Assembly (NCBI RefSeq): GCF_014486695.1
Contig: NZ_JACTAB010000004.1
Coordinates: forward strand, 292,498 to 356,497
Source: Flavobacterium buctense
GTDB lineage: Bacteria; Bacteroidota; Bacteroidia; Flavobacteriales; Flavobacteriaceae
Direction: 5' to 3'
DNA length: 64,000 bases
This document shows positions 43,537 to 52,613 of the stretch, one piece after another; within the stretch, counting starts at the first letter, position 1, and each line of letters starts with the position of its first letter. Made by a program: the position numbers and the translations under genes. Below the pieces are notes generated by a model. The model was not told where the DNA came from. It did no database searches and saw only the letters and a list, made by a program, of their open reading frames with translations.

Positions 43537-44715
43537 ATGAGTAAAAAAGTAGTTATCGTATCAGCAGTGAGAACGCCTATCGGAAGTTTTATGGGAAGTT
43601 TATCTACTGTTACTGCAACACAATTAGGTGCCGTTGCTATCAAAGGCGCTTTAAATAAAATCAATTTAGATCCCAATTTAGTCGACGAAGTTTTAATGGG
43701 TAATGTAGTGCAAGCCGGCGTTGGTCAAGCGCCTGCGACTCAATCGGCTATTTTTGCCGGATTGCCGAATACCGTTCCAACCACTACCGTAAATAAAGTT
43801 TGTGCTTCAGGAATGAAAGCCGTAATGCAAGGCGCACAAGCCATCATGAGTGGTGATGCTGAAATCGTGGTTGCAGGTGGAATGGAAAACATGAGTTTGA
43901 TTCCACATTACGTTCATTTGAGAAACGGTGTGAAATTTGGCCCAACCACTATGGTTGATGGCATGCAAAAAGACGGTCTAACCGATGCTTATGACGGAAA
44001 CGCCATGGGGGTTTGTGCCGATTTATGTGCCTCAGAATATAAAATTACCAGAGAAGAACAAGATGCTTTTGCCATTCAATCTTATGAGCGTTCGGCTAAA
44101 GCTTGGTCAGAAGGGAAGTTTGACAACGAAGTAGTTCCGGTTGAAATTCCGCAACGTCGTGGCGAACCGGTTATCTTTGCTAAGGATGAAGAATATACTA
44201 ACGTAAAATTAGATAAAATCCCTGCGTTGAATGCGGTATTTACCAAAGACGGAACTGTAACTGCAGCCAATGCTTCAACTATTAATGATGGTGCAGCTGC
44301 TCTAGTTTTAATGAGCGAAGAAAAAGCACAAGCTTTGGGTTTAAAACCTTTGGCATATATTAAATCCTACGCCGATGCGGCTCAGGAACCAAAATGGTTT
44401 ACCACTACTCCCGCAAAAGCTTTACCAAAAGCATTAGACAAAGTAGGTTTATCCGTAGCTGATGTAGATTATTTCGAATTCAACGAAGCATTTGCAGTTG
44501 TTGGTTTGGCCAATGCCAAAATCTTAGGATTAGACAATGATAAAGTAAACGTAAATGGTGGCGCAGTTTCTTTAGGTCATCCACTAGGATGTTCAGGAGC
44601 GAGAATCATTGTAACTTTGATTAATGTTTTAGAACAAAACAATGCCAAAATCGGAGCCGCAGCTATCTGTAATGGTGGCGGTGGTGCTTCAGCTATAGTA
44701 ATAGAAAGAGCATAA
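43537..44715 (+). CDS. Acetyl-CoA C-acyltransferase (thiolase)
   Basis: The 392-residue thiolase has nucleophilic Cys89 in NKVCASGMKAV, the NEAFAVV segment, GGAVSLGHPLGCSGARI with the catalytic His, and the C-terminal CNGGGGASAIVIERA with the second Cys. The length and motifs match biosynthetic/degradative acetoacetyl-CoA thiolases. With HMG-CoA lyase and the acyl-CoA mutase elsewhere in the window it fits branched-chain amino acid and short-chain acyl-CoA metabolism. It is followed by a 7-bp-period AT array. Confidence 0.93.
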   Translation: MSKKVVIVSAVRTPIGSFMGSLSTVTATQLGAVAIKGALNKINLDPNLVDEVLMGNVVQAGVGQAPATQSAIFAGLPNTVPTTTVNKVCASGMKAVMQGAQAIMSGDAEIVVAGGMENMSLIPHYVHLRNGVKFGPTTMVDGMQKDGLTDAYDGNAMGVCADLCASEYKITREEQDAFAIQSYERSAKAWSEGKFDNEVVPVEIPQRRGEPVIFAKDEEYTNVKLDKIPALNAVFTKDGTVTAANASTINDGAAALVLMSEEKAQALGLKPLAYIKSYADAAQEPKWFTTTPAKALPKALDKVGLSVADVDYFEFNEAFAVVGLANAKILGLDNDKVNVNGGAVSLGHPLGCSGARIIVTLINVLEQNNAKIGAAAICNGGGGASAIVIERA

Positions 44716-44730
44716 ATAAATTTATTATAA

Positions 44731-44787
44731 ATGCTAAATTTTGAATTTTAAATTAATTTAGAATTTAGCATTTAAAATTTAAAATAA
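44731..44787. repeat. 7-bp-period AT array with dyad
   Basis: Units of the AATTTTG/AATTTAG/TTTAAAA type run at 7-bp spacing. ATGCTAAATT and AATTTAGCAT are reverse complements about 20 bp apart, so the array could act as a hairpin behind the thiolase gene and in front of the NlpC/P60 gene. Confidence 0.65.
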
Positions 44788-44792
44788 TTTGA

Positions 44793-45554
44793 ATGTTTGC
44801 CATTTGTAACCTTGCCATAATTCCTTTACGTGCCGAACCGAGTGACCGAAGCGAAATCGTTTCGCAAGTCTTGTTTGGAGAGCATTTTGAAGTTTTGGAA
44901 AAGCAAAACCAATGGGCAAAAATCAAACTTCAATACGACGATTACGAAGGTTGGGTTGATTCTAAGCAATACCAAGTCATTTCAGAAAAAAACTTCAAGG
45001 ATTTATCTAAAGATGCTATTATTCTTAATGCTGATTTGGTAGAATATGTAACCAATGCCAAAAACATGTTGTTGCCTATTCCGCTTGGCTCTTCGTTATC
45101 ATTTTTAAATCACAGCGAAATCAATATTGAAGGCTTTGAATTTGAAGGTTTGAGAACCAGCGGTGTCAAATCAAAATCCGATTTGATTACTACCGCTTAT
45201 ATGTATTTGAATGCGCCTTATCTTTGGGGTGGTAAAACACCTTTCGGAATTGACTGCTCCGGTTTTACCCAAATGGTCTACAAACTAAACGGCTATCATT
45301 TGCTGCGCGATGCTTCTCAACAATCCGGTCAAGGTGATGCTCTGAGTTTTATTGAGGAAAGCGAACCGGGTGATTTGGCTTTCTTTGATAACGAAGAAGG
45401 TAAAATTATTCACGTGGGCATTATGATGGAAAACAACTATATCATCCACGCCAGCGGAAAAGTCAGAATCGACAGATTAGACCATTTGGGCATTTACAAT
45501 GCAGAGCAAAACAGACATACTCACCGACTGAGAGTCATCAAGAAAATAATTTAA
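44793..45554 (+). CDS. C40 family (NlpC/P60) peptidase with SH3 domain
   Basis: The 253-residue protein has an N-terminal bacterial SH3 domain (about 5-65: PLRAEPSDRSEIVSQVLFGE, WAKIKLQYDDYEGWV), a linker domain, and an NlpC/P60 domain (about 125-250). That domain has catalytic Cys155 in FGIDCSGFTQM and His in KIIHVGIMM. The family cleaves D-Glu-containing bonds of peptidoglycan peptides. No signal peptide is visible, so it may recycle muropeptides in the cytosol. Confidence 0.9.
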   Translation: MFAICNLAIIPLRAEPSDRSEIVSQVLFGEHFEVLEKQNQWAKIKLQYDDYEGWVDSKQYQVISEKNFKDLSKDAIILNADLVEYVTNAKNMLLPIPLGSSLSFLNHSEINIEGFEFEGLRTSGVKSKSDLITTAYMYLNAPYLWGGKTPFGIDCSGFTQMVYKLNGYHLLRDASQQSGQGDALSFIEESEPGDLAFFDNEEGKIIHVGIMMENNYIIHASGKVRIDRLDHLGIYNAEQNRHTHRLRVIKKII

Positions 45555-45581
45555 ACCGAGACAAGAGTTTCGGTTTTTTTA
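45554..45581 (+). terminator. Terminator after the NlpC/P60 gene
   Basis: AAACCGA pairs with TCGGTTT around a 10-nt loop, then a T run. It begins at the stop codon. Confidence 0.75.
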
Positions 45582-45610
45582 TTTAAATTAGTTTTTTTAA
45601 TTCCTTCAAA

Positions 45611-46996
45611 ATGAAATCCATCAGCAAAATTTTGTTAGTCGCTTTGGGCTTCCTTTCGGTAAGCTGTATCAAAGAAAAAAACGGGGAAACCAGCGATTCC
45701 CGCTACCAACCCAAAGAATTCGTAGAAGTAAAACATCCCGAATGGAGTAAAAATGCTACTATTTACGAAGCCAACATACGTCAATTCACACCCGAAGGCA
45801 CATTCAAAGCTTTTGAAGCTCATCTACCGAGAATAAAAGCAATGGGCATTGATATCATTTGGTTAATGCCGATTCATCCTATTGGTGTCGAAAAGCGCAA
45901 AGGAACCTTAGGCAGCGAATATTCGGTAAAAGATTATTATGGGGTGAATCCTGAATTTGGAACCAAAGAAGATTTCAAACATTTAGTAGACAAAATCCAC
46001 AGCATGGGCATGTATATCATCATTGATTGGGTTGGCAATCACTCATCGTGGGACAACCAATTGGTCAAAGACCATCCGGATTGGTATACCAAAACCGAAG
46101 AAGGTAATTTCCAGCCAACGCCATGGTATGATTGGGATGACGTAATCGATTTTGATTATGACAAACCCGAACTTCGAAAATACATGACCGAAGCCTTGGT
46201 TTATTGGGTGAAAGATTTCAATATCGATGGTTACCGATGCGATACGGCAGGCTTTATTCCAACTGATTTTTGGGACAATGCTCGAGCCGAAATGGATGCC
46301 GTAAAACCCGTTTTCATGTTGGGCGAATGGGAATCTCGTGATTTGCATAAAAAGGCATTCGACATGACTTATTCTTGGACATTATTCGATAAAATGGTTG
46401 CGGTAACTCGTGATAAAAAAAGCATGGGCGGATTGGTCGAATATATGGCGCACGATGTAAGCACTTTTCCACGCGATGGCTACAGAATGCTTTTCACTGA
46501 TAACCATGATATGAATTCCTGGAACAACAATATGGAATACAATTTCGGAGACGGATTGGAAGCTTCCATAGTTTTAACCGGAACAATCAACGGAATGCCT
46601 TTGGTTTATGGCGGACAAGAAGCCGGTTTAAATCGTTCACTTAAATTTTTTGACAAAGATTTAATCGATTGGAGTAAAATGCCTTACGAAGGATTGTTCA
46701 AAAAACTTTTTGACCTGAAACATCGCAATCAAGCTTTGTGGAACGGTAAAGAAGGTGGCGTGATGGTACGTATTTACAGCGATAAAATGGAACAAGTGAT
46801 TTCATTTTCAAGAACCAAAGACAAAAACAGAGTTATTCCAATCATCAACTACAGTGATAAACCGGTTACTGTAAAACTGAATTCTAAATATTTAAAAGGC
46901 GATTATACCGAAGTGTTTTCAGGTAAAAAAACAACGCTCAAAGGCGATGATGTATTCACGCTTAAACCTTGGGAATATTTGATTTTAGAAAAATAA
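45611..46996 (+). CDS. GH13 alpha-amylase family lipoprotein
   Basis: The 461-residue glycoside hydrolase has a lipoprotein signal (cysteine at residue 19, VSC). The GH13 barrel shows IIDWVGNHSS (region I), nucleophile Asp211 in GYRCDTAG (region II), acid/base Glu239 in FMLGEWES (region III) and Asp299 in FTDNHDMNSW (region IV). A C-terminal beta domain (about 385-461) follows. It probably cleaves alpha-glucans at the cell envelope. It stands alone, not in a Sus cluster; the exact substrate is unclear. Confidence 0.9.
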   Translation: MKSISKILLVALGFLSVSCIKEKNGETSDSRYQPKEFVEVKHPEWSKNATIYEANIRQFTPEGTFKAFEAHLPRIKAMGIDIIWLMPIHPIGVEKRKGTLGSEYSVKDYYGVNPEFGTKEDFKHLVDKIHSMGMYIIIDWVGNHSSWDNQLVKDHPDWYTKTEEGNFQPTPWYDWDDVIDFDYDKPELRKYMTEALVYWVKDFNIDGYRCDTAGFIPTDFWDNARAEMDAVKPVFMLGEWESRDLHKKAFDMTYSWTLFDKMVAVTRDKKSMGGLVEYMAHDVSTFPRDGYRMLFTDNHDMNSWNNNMEYNFGDGLEASIVLTGTINGMPLVYGGQEAGLNRSLKFFDKDLIDWSKMPYEGLFKKLFDLKHRNQALWNGKEGGVMVRIYSDKMEQVISFSRTKDKNRVIPIINYSDKPVTVKLNSKYLKGDYTEVFSGKKTTLKGDDVFTLKPWEYLILEK

Positions 46997-47017
46997 AACT
47001 GTTAGTCCAATTATACC

Positions 47018-47055
47018 AAAAATCCACTTTATCTAATTGAAAGAGTGGATTTTTT
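47018..47055 (+). terminator. Terminator after the GH13 gene
   Basis: ATCCACT (47022-47028) pairs with AGTGGAT (47044-47050), then a T run. Confidence 0.75.
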
Positions 47056-47125
47056 GTTGGAAAAAAGTAGTTATTCTCCCCATAATTCCCTAAATTTGAT
47101 AAGGATTTTTGCTTAATTTCAGTCT

Positions 47126-47905
47126 ATGGACAACAATTCCAAAGTTGCAGAATCATTTAAGAATTTTTTAATTGAAATTGGTGAACTCTCCTATTTCACT
47201 TCCCGTTTTTTTAAAGAGCTTTTCAATCCGCCTTTCGAACTCAAAGAATTTTTACGCCAATGTTACAATATGGGTAATCGCTCTTTGTTGCTGGTATGCG
47301 TAACCGGATTTATTATCGGTTTGGTTTTTACACTACAATCGCGCCCAACTCTGGAAGAATTCGGAGCTGTTTCCTGGATGCCGTCAATGGTAAGCATTTC
47401 CATCATTAGAGAAATTGGACCCATCATCACTGCCTTAATTTGTGCCGGAAGAATCGGTTCGGGTATTGGTGCCGAATTGGGTTCAATGCGAGTTACCGAA
47501 CAAATTGACGCCATGGAAGTTTCGGGCACCAATCCTTTTAAATATTTAGTGGTTACCCGAATTTTAGCGACAACCATGATGCTGCCGATATTAGTGTTTT
47601 TTGGAGATGCTATTGCCATTTTCGGTTCGGCTATGGTGGAAAATATGAAAGGAAATGTCTCCTACCTGCTCTACTTCAATCAAGTATTTGACAGTTTGCA
47701 ATTCAGCGATTTGATTCCAACCACATTTAAAACTTTCTTCTTTGGATTTGCCATAGGATTGGTAGGTTGTTACAAAGGTTATAATTGTAAAAAAGGAACA
47801 GCCGGCGTTGGATTAGCGGCCAATTCTGCCGTAGTTTATACCTCAATGTTGTTGTTTGTTATAGATTTTATTGCCGTATTTGTCACTAATATTTTTTATG
47901 GTTAG
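47126..47905 (+). CDS. MlaE-type lipid ABC transporter permease
   Basis: The 259-residue MlaE/YrbE permease has five or six helices. Family motifs are present: FIIGLVFTLQSRPTLEEFGA, IREIGPIITALICAGRIGSGIGAELGSM, the EQIDAMEVSGTNPFKYLV loop contacting the ATPase, and GCYKGYNCKKGTAGVGLAAN at the end. It is the first gene of an E-F-D cluster that moves phospholipids between the inner and outer membranes. No MlaC or MlaB is adjacent, which is usual in Bacteroidota. Confidence 0.93.
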   Translation: MDNNSKVAESFKNFLIEIGELSYFTSRFFKELFNPPFELKEFLRQCYNMGNRSLLLVCVTGFIIGLVFTLQSRPTLEEFGAVSWMPSMVSISIIREIGPIITALICAGRIGSGIGAELGSMRVTEQIDAMEVSGTNPFKYLVVTRILATTMMLPILVFFGDAIAIFGSAMVENMKGNVSYLLYFNQVFDSLQFSDLIPTTFKTFFFGFAIGLVGCYKGYNCKKGTAGVGLAANSAVVYTSMLLFVIDFIAVFVTNIFYG

Positions 47906-47909
47906 CCCA

Positions 47910-48647
47910 ATGAATAATAAACCCATCATAGAGATCAAAAATCTGAGGAAAAGCTTTGGGGACAACCATGTTTTGGAAGGTTTCAATATGGCATTATATG
48001 AAGGCGAAAACTTGGTCATCATGGGCAAATCAGGTTCAGGAAAATCAGTCATGATTAAATGTCTAATTGGTCTGGAAGAACCGGATAGCGGAACGATTAC
48101 CGTTATGGGGAAAAACATCAACCAACTCGAACATTGGGAATTGGATGAATTACGCACCGAAATAGGTTTCTTGTTCCAAGGAAGCGCTTTGTATGATTCA
48201 ATGTCGGTTAGAGAGAATTTAGAATTTCCGCTGCGAAGACACACCAAAAAATTCGGAATCATAGAAGATACAACTCCGTTAGTAATGGAAGCTCTGGAAA
48301 ATGTCGGATTAGAGCACGCAATCGATTTGATGCCAAGTGAACTTTCTGGTGGTATGAAACGCCGAATAGCTTTGGCACGAACCTTAATTCTGCAACCTAA
48401 AATTATTCTTTACGACGAGCCTACAACAGGATTAGACCCGATAACTTCTAAAGAAATCATTTTATTGATGATGTCGATTCAAAAGAAATACAATACTTCT
48501 TCCATTATCATTACCCATGATGTGGATTGTGCCAGAGTTATTGCCAACCGTATGATTTTACTAATCGACAATATCAATTATGCCGAAGGAACTTTTGAAA
48601 AACTTTCGGCTTCAGAAGACCCAAAAATCAAAGCCTTTTTTAAGTAA
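47910..48647 (+). CDS. MlaF-type lipid ABC transporter ATP-binding protein
   Basis: The 245-residue ABC ATPase shows Walker A GKSGSGKSVM, Q-loop LFQGSALYDSMSV, signature LSGGMKRRIALARTL, Walker B ILYDEPTTGLDP, and H-loop ITHDVD. The TGLDPITSKEI extension is typical of MlaF. The frame is open from 47871, but the homology starts at MNNKPIIEIKNLRKSFG (47910), 5 bases after the permease stop, fitting a coupled operon. Confidence 0.93.
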   Translation: MNNKPIIEIKNLRKSFGDNHVLEGFNMALYEGENLVIMGKSGSGKSVMIKCLIGLEEPDSGTITVMGKNINQLEHWELDELRTEIGFLFQGSALYDSMSVRENLEFPLRRHTKKFGIIEDTTPLVMEALENVGLEHAIDLMPSELSGGMKRRIALARTLILQPKIILYDEPTTGLDPITSKEIILLMMSIQKKYNTSSIIITHDVDCARVIANRMILLIDNINYAEGTFEKLSASEDPKIKAFFK

Positions 48648-48655
48648 ATTAGCTT

Positions 48656-49636
48656 ATGGAAAAAACAGCCGCTCAAAAAATTCGCCTCGGAATATTTGTC
48701 ATTATAGGACTAACCTTTTTTGTCTTAGCCATATATTTTATTGGCAACAAACAACAAATGTTTGGCAAAACCGAACACCTGAAAGCCGTTTTTAATAATG
48801 TGGCCGGTTTGCAGTTGGGCAACAATGTTCGCTTTTCCGGCATCAATGTCGGAACCGTGAGAGGCATTGAAATCATCAATGACACCACAATCAGTGTTGA
48901 TATGCAAATTGATGAAGAAATTTTTTCACACATTAAAAAAGATGCGGTGGCTACCATTGGTTCCGATGGTTTAGTAGGAAGTGTGATCATCAATATCATT
49001 CCCGGAAAAGGCAATATGCCGGCAGTAAAACCGGGAGACGCCATTCAATCCCAAAACCGAGTGCGAACCGACGATATGCTAACTACTTTAAATGTTACGA
49101 ATCAGAATGCGGCCCAACTCACCATAGATTTACTCAAAATCACTAATGAAATTAATCAAGGAAAAGGCACTATTGGCATTTTACTTCGAGACACCGTGAT
49201 GGCCAAAGATTTAAAAGCCACCATTCACAACCTGAGAGTTACGAGTGAAAAAACAAGTCAAACTATGGACAATTTGAACAAACAAATTGCCGCCTTAGAT
49301 AACAAAGACAATGTAATAGGCGTTTTGAAAGATACGGTAGTTGGTAATAAAATCAGGAAAGTGGTAACCAATTTGGATGCTTCCAGTCAGGAAATTAATA
49401 AAGTTGTCAGCAATCTTAATGCTACGATTTTAAATATCAAAGAAGGAAAAGGCGCCATAAATTATTTGTCAAACGACCCTAAACTGGTTAAAAAAATCGA
49501 TTCGACTATGACCAATATTAATGAAGCCAGTAAAAAACTCAATGAAAATTTGGAAGCCTTAAAAAGCAACTTCTTGTTCAAAGGCTATTTCAAAAAGCAA
49601 GAGAAAGCCAAGAAAAAAGTAGAAGCCAAAAAATAA
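48656..49636 (+). CDS. MlaD family (MCE domain) lipid transport protein
   Basis: The 326-residue protein has one N-terminal membrane helix (about 10-32), an MCE domain (about 38-120: LKAVFNNVAGLQLGNNVRFSGINVGTVRGIEI), and a long alpha-helical C-terminal region (about 140-300) with periodic Asn/Ile/Lys patterns, ending in a lysine-rich tail. MCE proteins form hexameric rings that guide lipids. It is 8 bp after the ATPase gene and completes the three-gene Mla operon. Confidence 0.92.
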   Translation: MEKTAAQKIRLGIFVIIGLTFFVLAIYFIGNKQQMFGKTEHLKAVFNNVAGLQLGNNVRFSGINVGTVRGIEIINDTTISVDMQIDEEIFSHIKKDAVATIGSDGLVGSVIINIIPGKGNMPAVKPGDAIQSQNRVRTDDMLTTLNVTNQNAAQLTIDLLKITNEINQGKGTIGILLRDTVMAKDLKATIHNLRVTSEKTSQTMDNLNKQIAALDNKDNVIGVLKDTVVGNKIRKVVTNLDASSQEINKVVSNLNATILNIKEGKGAINYLSNDPKLVKKIDSTMTNINEASKKLNENLEALKSNFLFKGYFKKQEKAKKKVEAKK

Positions 49637-49654
49637 CCTTTTAAAAATGGTCAA

Positions 49655-49686
49655 AAAAAAATCTGCTTTACAGCAGATTTTTTCTT
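49655..49686. terminator. Terminator between Mla operon and outer-membrane gene
   Basis: AAATCTGC (49659-49666) pairs with GCAGATTT (49673-49680), with A and T runs on both sides; it serves both converging transcripts. Confidence 0.8.
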
Positions 49687-49691
49687 TTAAA

Positions 49692-50306
49692 TTATTTCAA
49701 TAAAAAGTTTAAACCAACATTAATACTTGAACGACTGTTGGTTACCGCAGAATAATCGTTTTGTTTGAAAATATCTACTAAACCGCCTTGTCCTTCATAC
49801 TCGAAAAATAATTTTAACTTGTCATTGAGCGGTATTTTTACGCCAATTCCCAAAGCCAAACCAAAATCAGTTCCATTAAAACTATCAGTAACATCGGTTC
49901 CGAATCTGGTTTCTTCTGCATTTAACAAAAACCCAACATAAGGTCCAAATTCCAAAAACCAATTTCTTTTATTACCGAAATGCCAGCTGGCCATCACCGG
50001 AACAGTTAAATAATCTAAATTAAAATCGGTTATAGTAGATCCGAATTCATCTTCAATAAAACCGTTGTCCCAACCTTTACGGTCGTAAATTAATTTCGTT
50101 TTAACACTCCAGCTATTTGAAAAATAATAATCCATTGAACCCCCAAGATTAAAACCGCTACCGGTATCTGATGAATCATAAGAATCAGAAACAGAGGAAT
50201 TATTATACCCAATATTTACACCAAATTCAACATCCCCTTTTTTCTGAGCAAAAACTGAGGTTGACAATCCTAATAAAACCATGATGGTAAATACACAATT
50301 CTTCAT
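49692..50306 (-). CDS. Outer-membrane beta-barrel (porin family) protein
   Basis: The 204-residue protein has a signal peptide (about 1-20, ending VFAQ) followed by alternating beta strands: VEFGVNIGYNNSS, GFNLGGSMDYYF, WSVKTKLIYDRKGW, WFLEFGPYVGFLL, INVGLNFLLK at the C-terminus. This is the OmpW/outer-membrane beta-barrel pattern with about eight strands. Function is unknown; such small barrels often occur in Bacteroidota. It is convergent with the Mla operon. Confidence 0.85.
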   Translation of the reverse strand: MKNCVFTIMVLLGLSTSVFAQKKGDVEFGVNIGYNNSSVSDSYDSSDTGSGFNLGGSMDYYFSNSWSVKTKLIYDRKGWDNGFIEDEFGSTITDFNLDYLTVPVMASWHFGNKRNWFLEFGPYVGFLLNAEETRFGTDVTDSFNGTDFGLALGIGVKIPLNDKLKLFFEYEGQGGLVDIFKQNDYSAVTNSRSSINVGLNFLLK

Positions 50307-50363
50307 AATTAGATTTTTTATATAGTTAAAAATACAGCATCCGGCATCAATTATAATGCCATC

Positions 50364-51485
50364 TTAAATTTCTTTTAAAGTAGTAATCAAATAATCAATT
50401 TCATTTTTAGTATTGTAATGACTGAACGAAATCCGCAAGCTCGGTCTTTTTAAATCGTCCTCTGAAAGCATTTCTGCCAATACATGCGAAGGTTTAACAC
50501 TGCCACTTTGACAAGCACTACCACGTGAAACGGCTATCCCTTTCATATCAAGATTGAACAAAATCATCACTGTTTTCTCGGGTGAAAAAGGCAACACTAC
50601 ATTGAGTATGTTGTAAAAAGTATTGGTACCGTTTTGTTTCACCGATGGAAAAGCTTTCTTCAATTCCGCTAAACAATAGTTTTTAAGCGCAATTATATTC
50701 TTTCTTTCAGAATTCAAATGATCATAAGCCAACTGCAACGCTTTAGCCATTCCGGCAATTTGATGCACAGCTTCGGTTCCGGCACGCCAACCTTTTTCTT
50801 GTTCTCCTCCAAAAAATAGAGGTTGCAAAACTAAATTCTTTCGAACAAAAGCAAAACCTATGCCTTTCGGTCCGTGAAATTTGTGGGCACTGGCTACGAT
50901 AAAATCAACTGGTAATTGCTGTAAATTCAATTCGGTTTTACCAACAGACTGAACGGTGTCACAATGAAAAAGCGCTTTATTTTGGTGGCACATCACTCCT
51001 ATTTTTTCCATATCGTGCACTACACCGGTTTCATTATTAACATGCATCAAGGAAACTATAGTCTTTAGTTCCAAAGACAATAAATCATTTAATTCAGCAT
51101 AATCCAAACTCCCATCAGAAAGCACCTTTACATAAGAAACTTCAATCCCAAATTCTTCTTGCAACGCTTGTACTGTATACAAAGTAGCATGGTGCTCTAC
51201 TTTGGAAGTGATGATTCTTTTAATGCCAAAATCTCGCACGGCACTTCTCAAAATCCAATTGGTAGCTTCAGTTGCAGTAGAAGTAAAAATGATTTCCTGA
51301 GCATTGCAATGCAAATACCTGGCAATGGTTTTTCGGGAAGTTTCAATGATGGCTTTGGCGCTTCTACCAATACTGTGTGTAGAAGACGGATTCCCAAAAT
51401 CAGATTGCATCACCGTAACCATTTCATCAATAACTTCTTGACGAATAGGTGTTGTAGCGGCATTATCGAGATAAACTTTTTGCAT
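50364..51485 (-). CDS. Cysteine desulfurase
   Basis: The 373-residue NifS/IscS-type PLP enzyme supplies sulfur for Fe-S clusters or tRNA thiolation. It shows LDNAATTPIRQEV, FTSTATEATNW, the PLP lysine in VASAHKFHGPKGIG, and the catalytic cysteine loop GSACQSGS, where Gln replaces the usual Ser. It stands alone, not beside iscU or suf genes, so the pathway is unclear. It is divergent from the lipoprotein gene at 51577. Confidence 0.92.
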   Translation of the reverse strand: MQKVYLDNAATTPIRQEVIDEMVTVMQSDFGNPSSTHSIGRSAKAIIETSRKTIARYLHCNAQEIIFTSTATEATNWILRSAVRDFGIKRIITSKVEHHATLYTVQALQEEFGIEVSYVKVLSDGSLDYAELNDLLSLELKTIVSLMHVNNETGVVHDMEKIGVMCHQNKALFHCDTVQSVGKTELNLQQLPVDFIVASAHKFHGPKGIGFAFVRKNLVLQPLFFGGEQEKGWRAGTEAVHQIAGMAKALQLAYDHLNSERKNIIALKNYCLAELKKAFPSVKQNGTNTFYNILNVVLPFSPEKTVMILFNLDMKGIAVSRGSACQSGSVKPSHVLAEMLSEDDLKRPSLRISFSHYNTKNEIDYLITTLKEI

Positions 51486-51576
51486 GGTACAAATATAAAA
51501 CGACTATCCTAATTAAATGATAAAAGATAAATTTAATAGTATAAAAAACTTATTTTTGCTAAAAATTTCTATACCA

Positions 51577-52554
51577 ATGAAACGAATTTTAGGGTTATTA
51601 GCCATAATTTTATTAATCAGTGCTTGTGATGATGGTGAGTTAACCGTTGACACTATTGATTTTGAAGATGTACCGGTACAAAAGTGTCCTCAAAAAGAGA
51701 TTCTATACAAAATAAGCGACTCAAAAATGTTGATTTTAGCCATTCCATTGGACAATTTTGAAGAGGATGAAACTCCGGAAAACAATCCTACCGAAGTCAA
51801 TATTAGCGGAGACATTCAAGTGATCTACAGACAATACAGCGCTGCACCAACTTCAGCCAATATTTGTGATTTGGTTACTTCTGCAACACCCAATTTAACT
51901 GAAGAATGGATTGCCACTTCGGGAACGATTCAAATTACTTCAACTGCGATTAAATCAGTCAACACTACTACCGGAATTACCCAAATTACTGGCTACAGAC
52001 ACTACATTGTATTCCAAGACATCACCTTTTTAAGACCGGATGGTTCAACACAAGCCTATTTAGGCGAAGATACTTTTGTCTTTGGTAATTACAACGCTAC
52101 GGTAAGTCCGCTCGCTTTCGGATTTGATGAGGAAGCTAACAAAAGCACTTGTGACAATGACAACCGAATTTTTAATTTCAACAGTAGTGAAGCCTTTATT
52201 TTAGATTTAGCCGACTATGCCAATTTGTTCCAAAGTGCCGAAACTACTACACCAAGAACAGCCTACATAAGCGCTACCAATAAAGTAAACTACCGCTTGT
52301 ATTCGGGAACTGTAAACAATACTTATTTTTGTACTACACCGGTTCCGGCTACACCAACGCTTACAGACCAAAACTGGTTTGCCAATGATGGCGTAGAAGC
52401 TGATGGAACAGGAATTATTGAGGTGACTACAACCAACTCATCACCGGGATTTTTTCTACATACCATTCGTTTGAAAAAAGTGACGATGACCAAAGGAAAC
52501 AGCGATTTTTATTTGGGTGACGATTATTTATACGGATCGATTATCACTCCTTAA
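51577..52554 (+). CDS. Two-domain hypothetical lipoprotein
   Basis: The 325-residue protein has a lipoprotein signal (MKRILGLLAIILLISAC). It appears to contain a tandem duplication: the segment about 37-180 (Cys... VIYRQYSAA... LGEDTFVFGNY) resembles about 190-325 (STCDNDNRIF... VNYRLYSGT... LGDDYLYGSI) in order and spacing of Cys, aromatic and Gly residues. The family is unknown to me. It is probably attached to the outer membrane or surface. Confidence 0.75.
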   Translation: MKRILGLLAIILLISACDDGELTVDTIDFEDVPVQKCPQKEILYKISDSKMLILAIPLDNFEEDETPENNPTEVNISGDIQVIYRQYSAAPTSANICDLVTSATPNLTEEWIATSGTIQITSTAIKSVNTTTGITQITGYRHYIVFQDITFLRPDGSTQAYLGEDTFVFGNYNATVSPLAFGFDEEANKSTCDNDNRIFNFNSSEAFILDLADYANLFQSAETTTPRTAYISATNKVNYRLYSGTVNNTYFCTTPVPATPTLTDQNWFANDGVEADGTGIIEVTTTNSSPGFFLHTIRLKKVTMTKGNSDFYLGDDYLYGSIITP

Positions 52555-52613
52555 TTGAAAGTTAAAACCACTTTTAGTGCGTTAGATTTTCTTATTTTTA
52601 TAAAAAAATAAAC

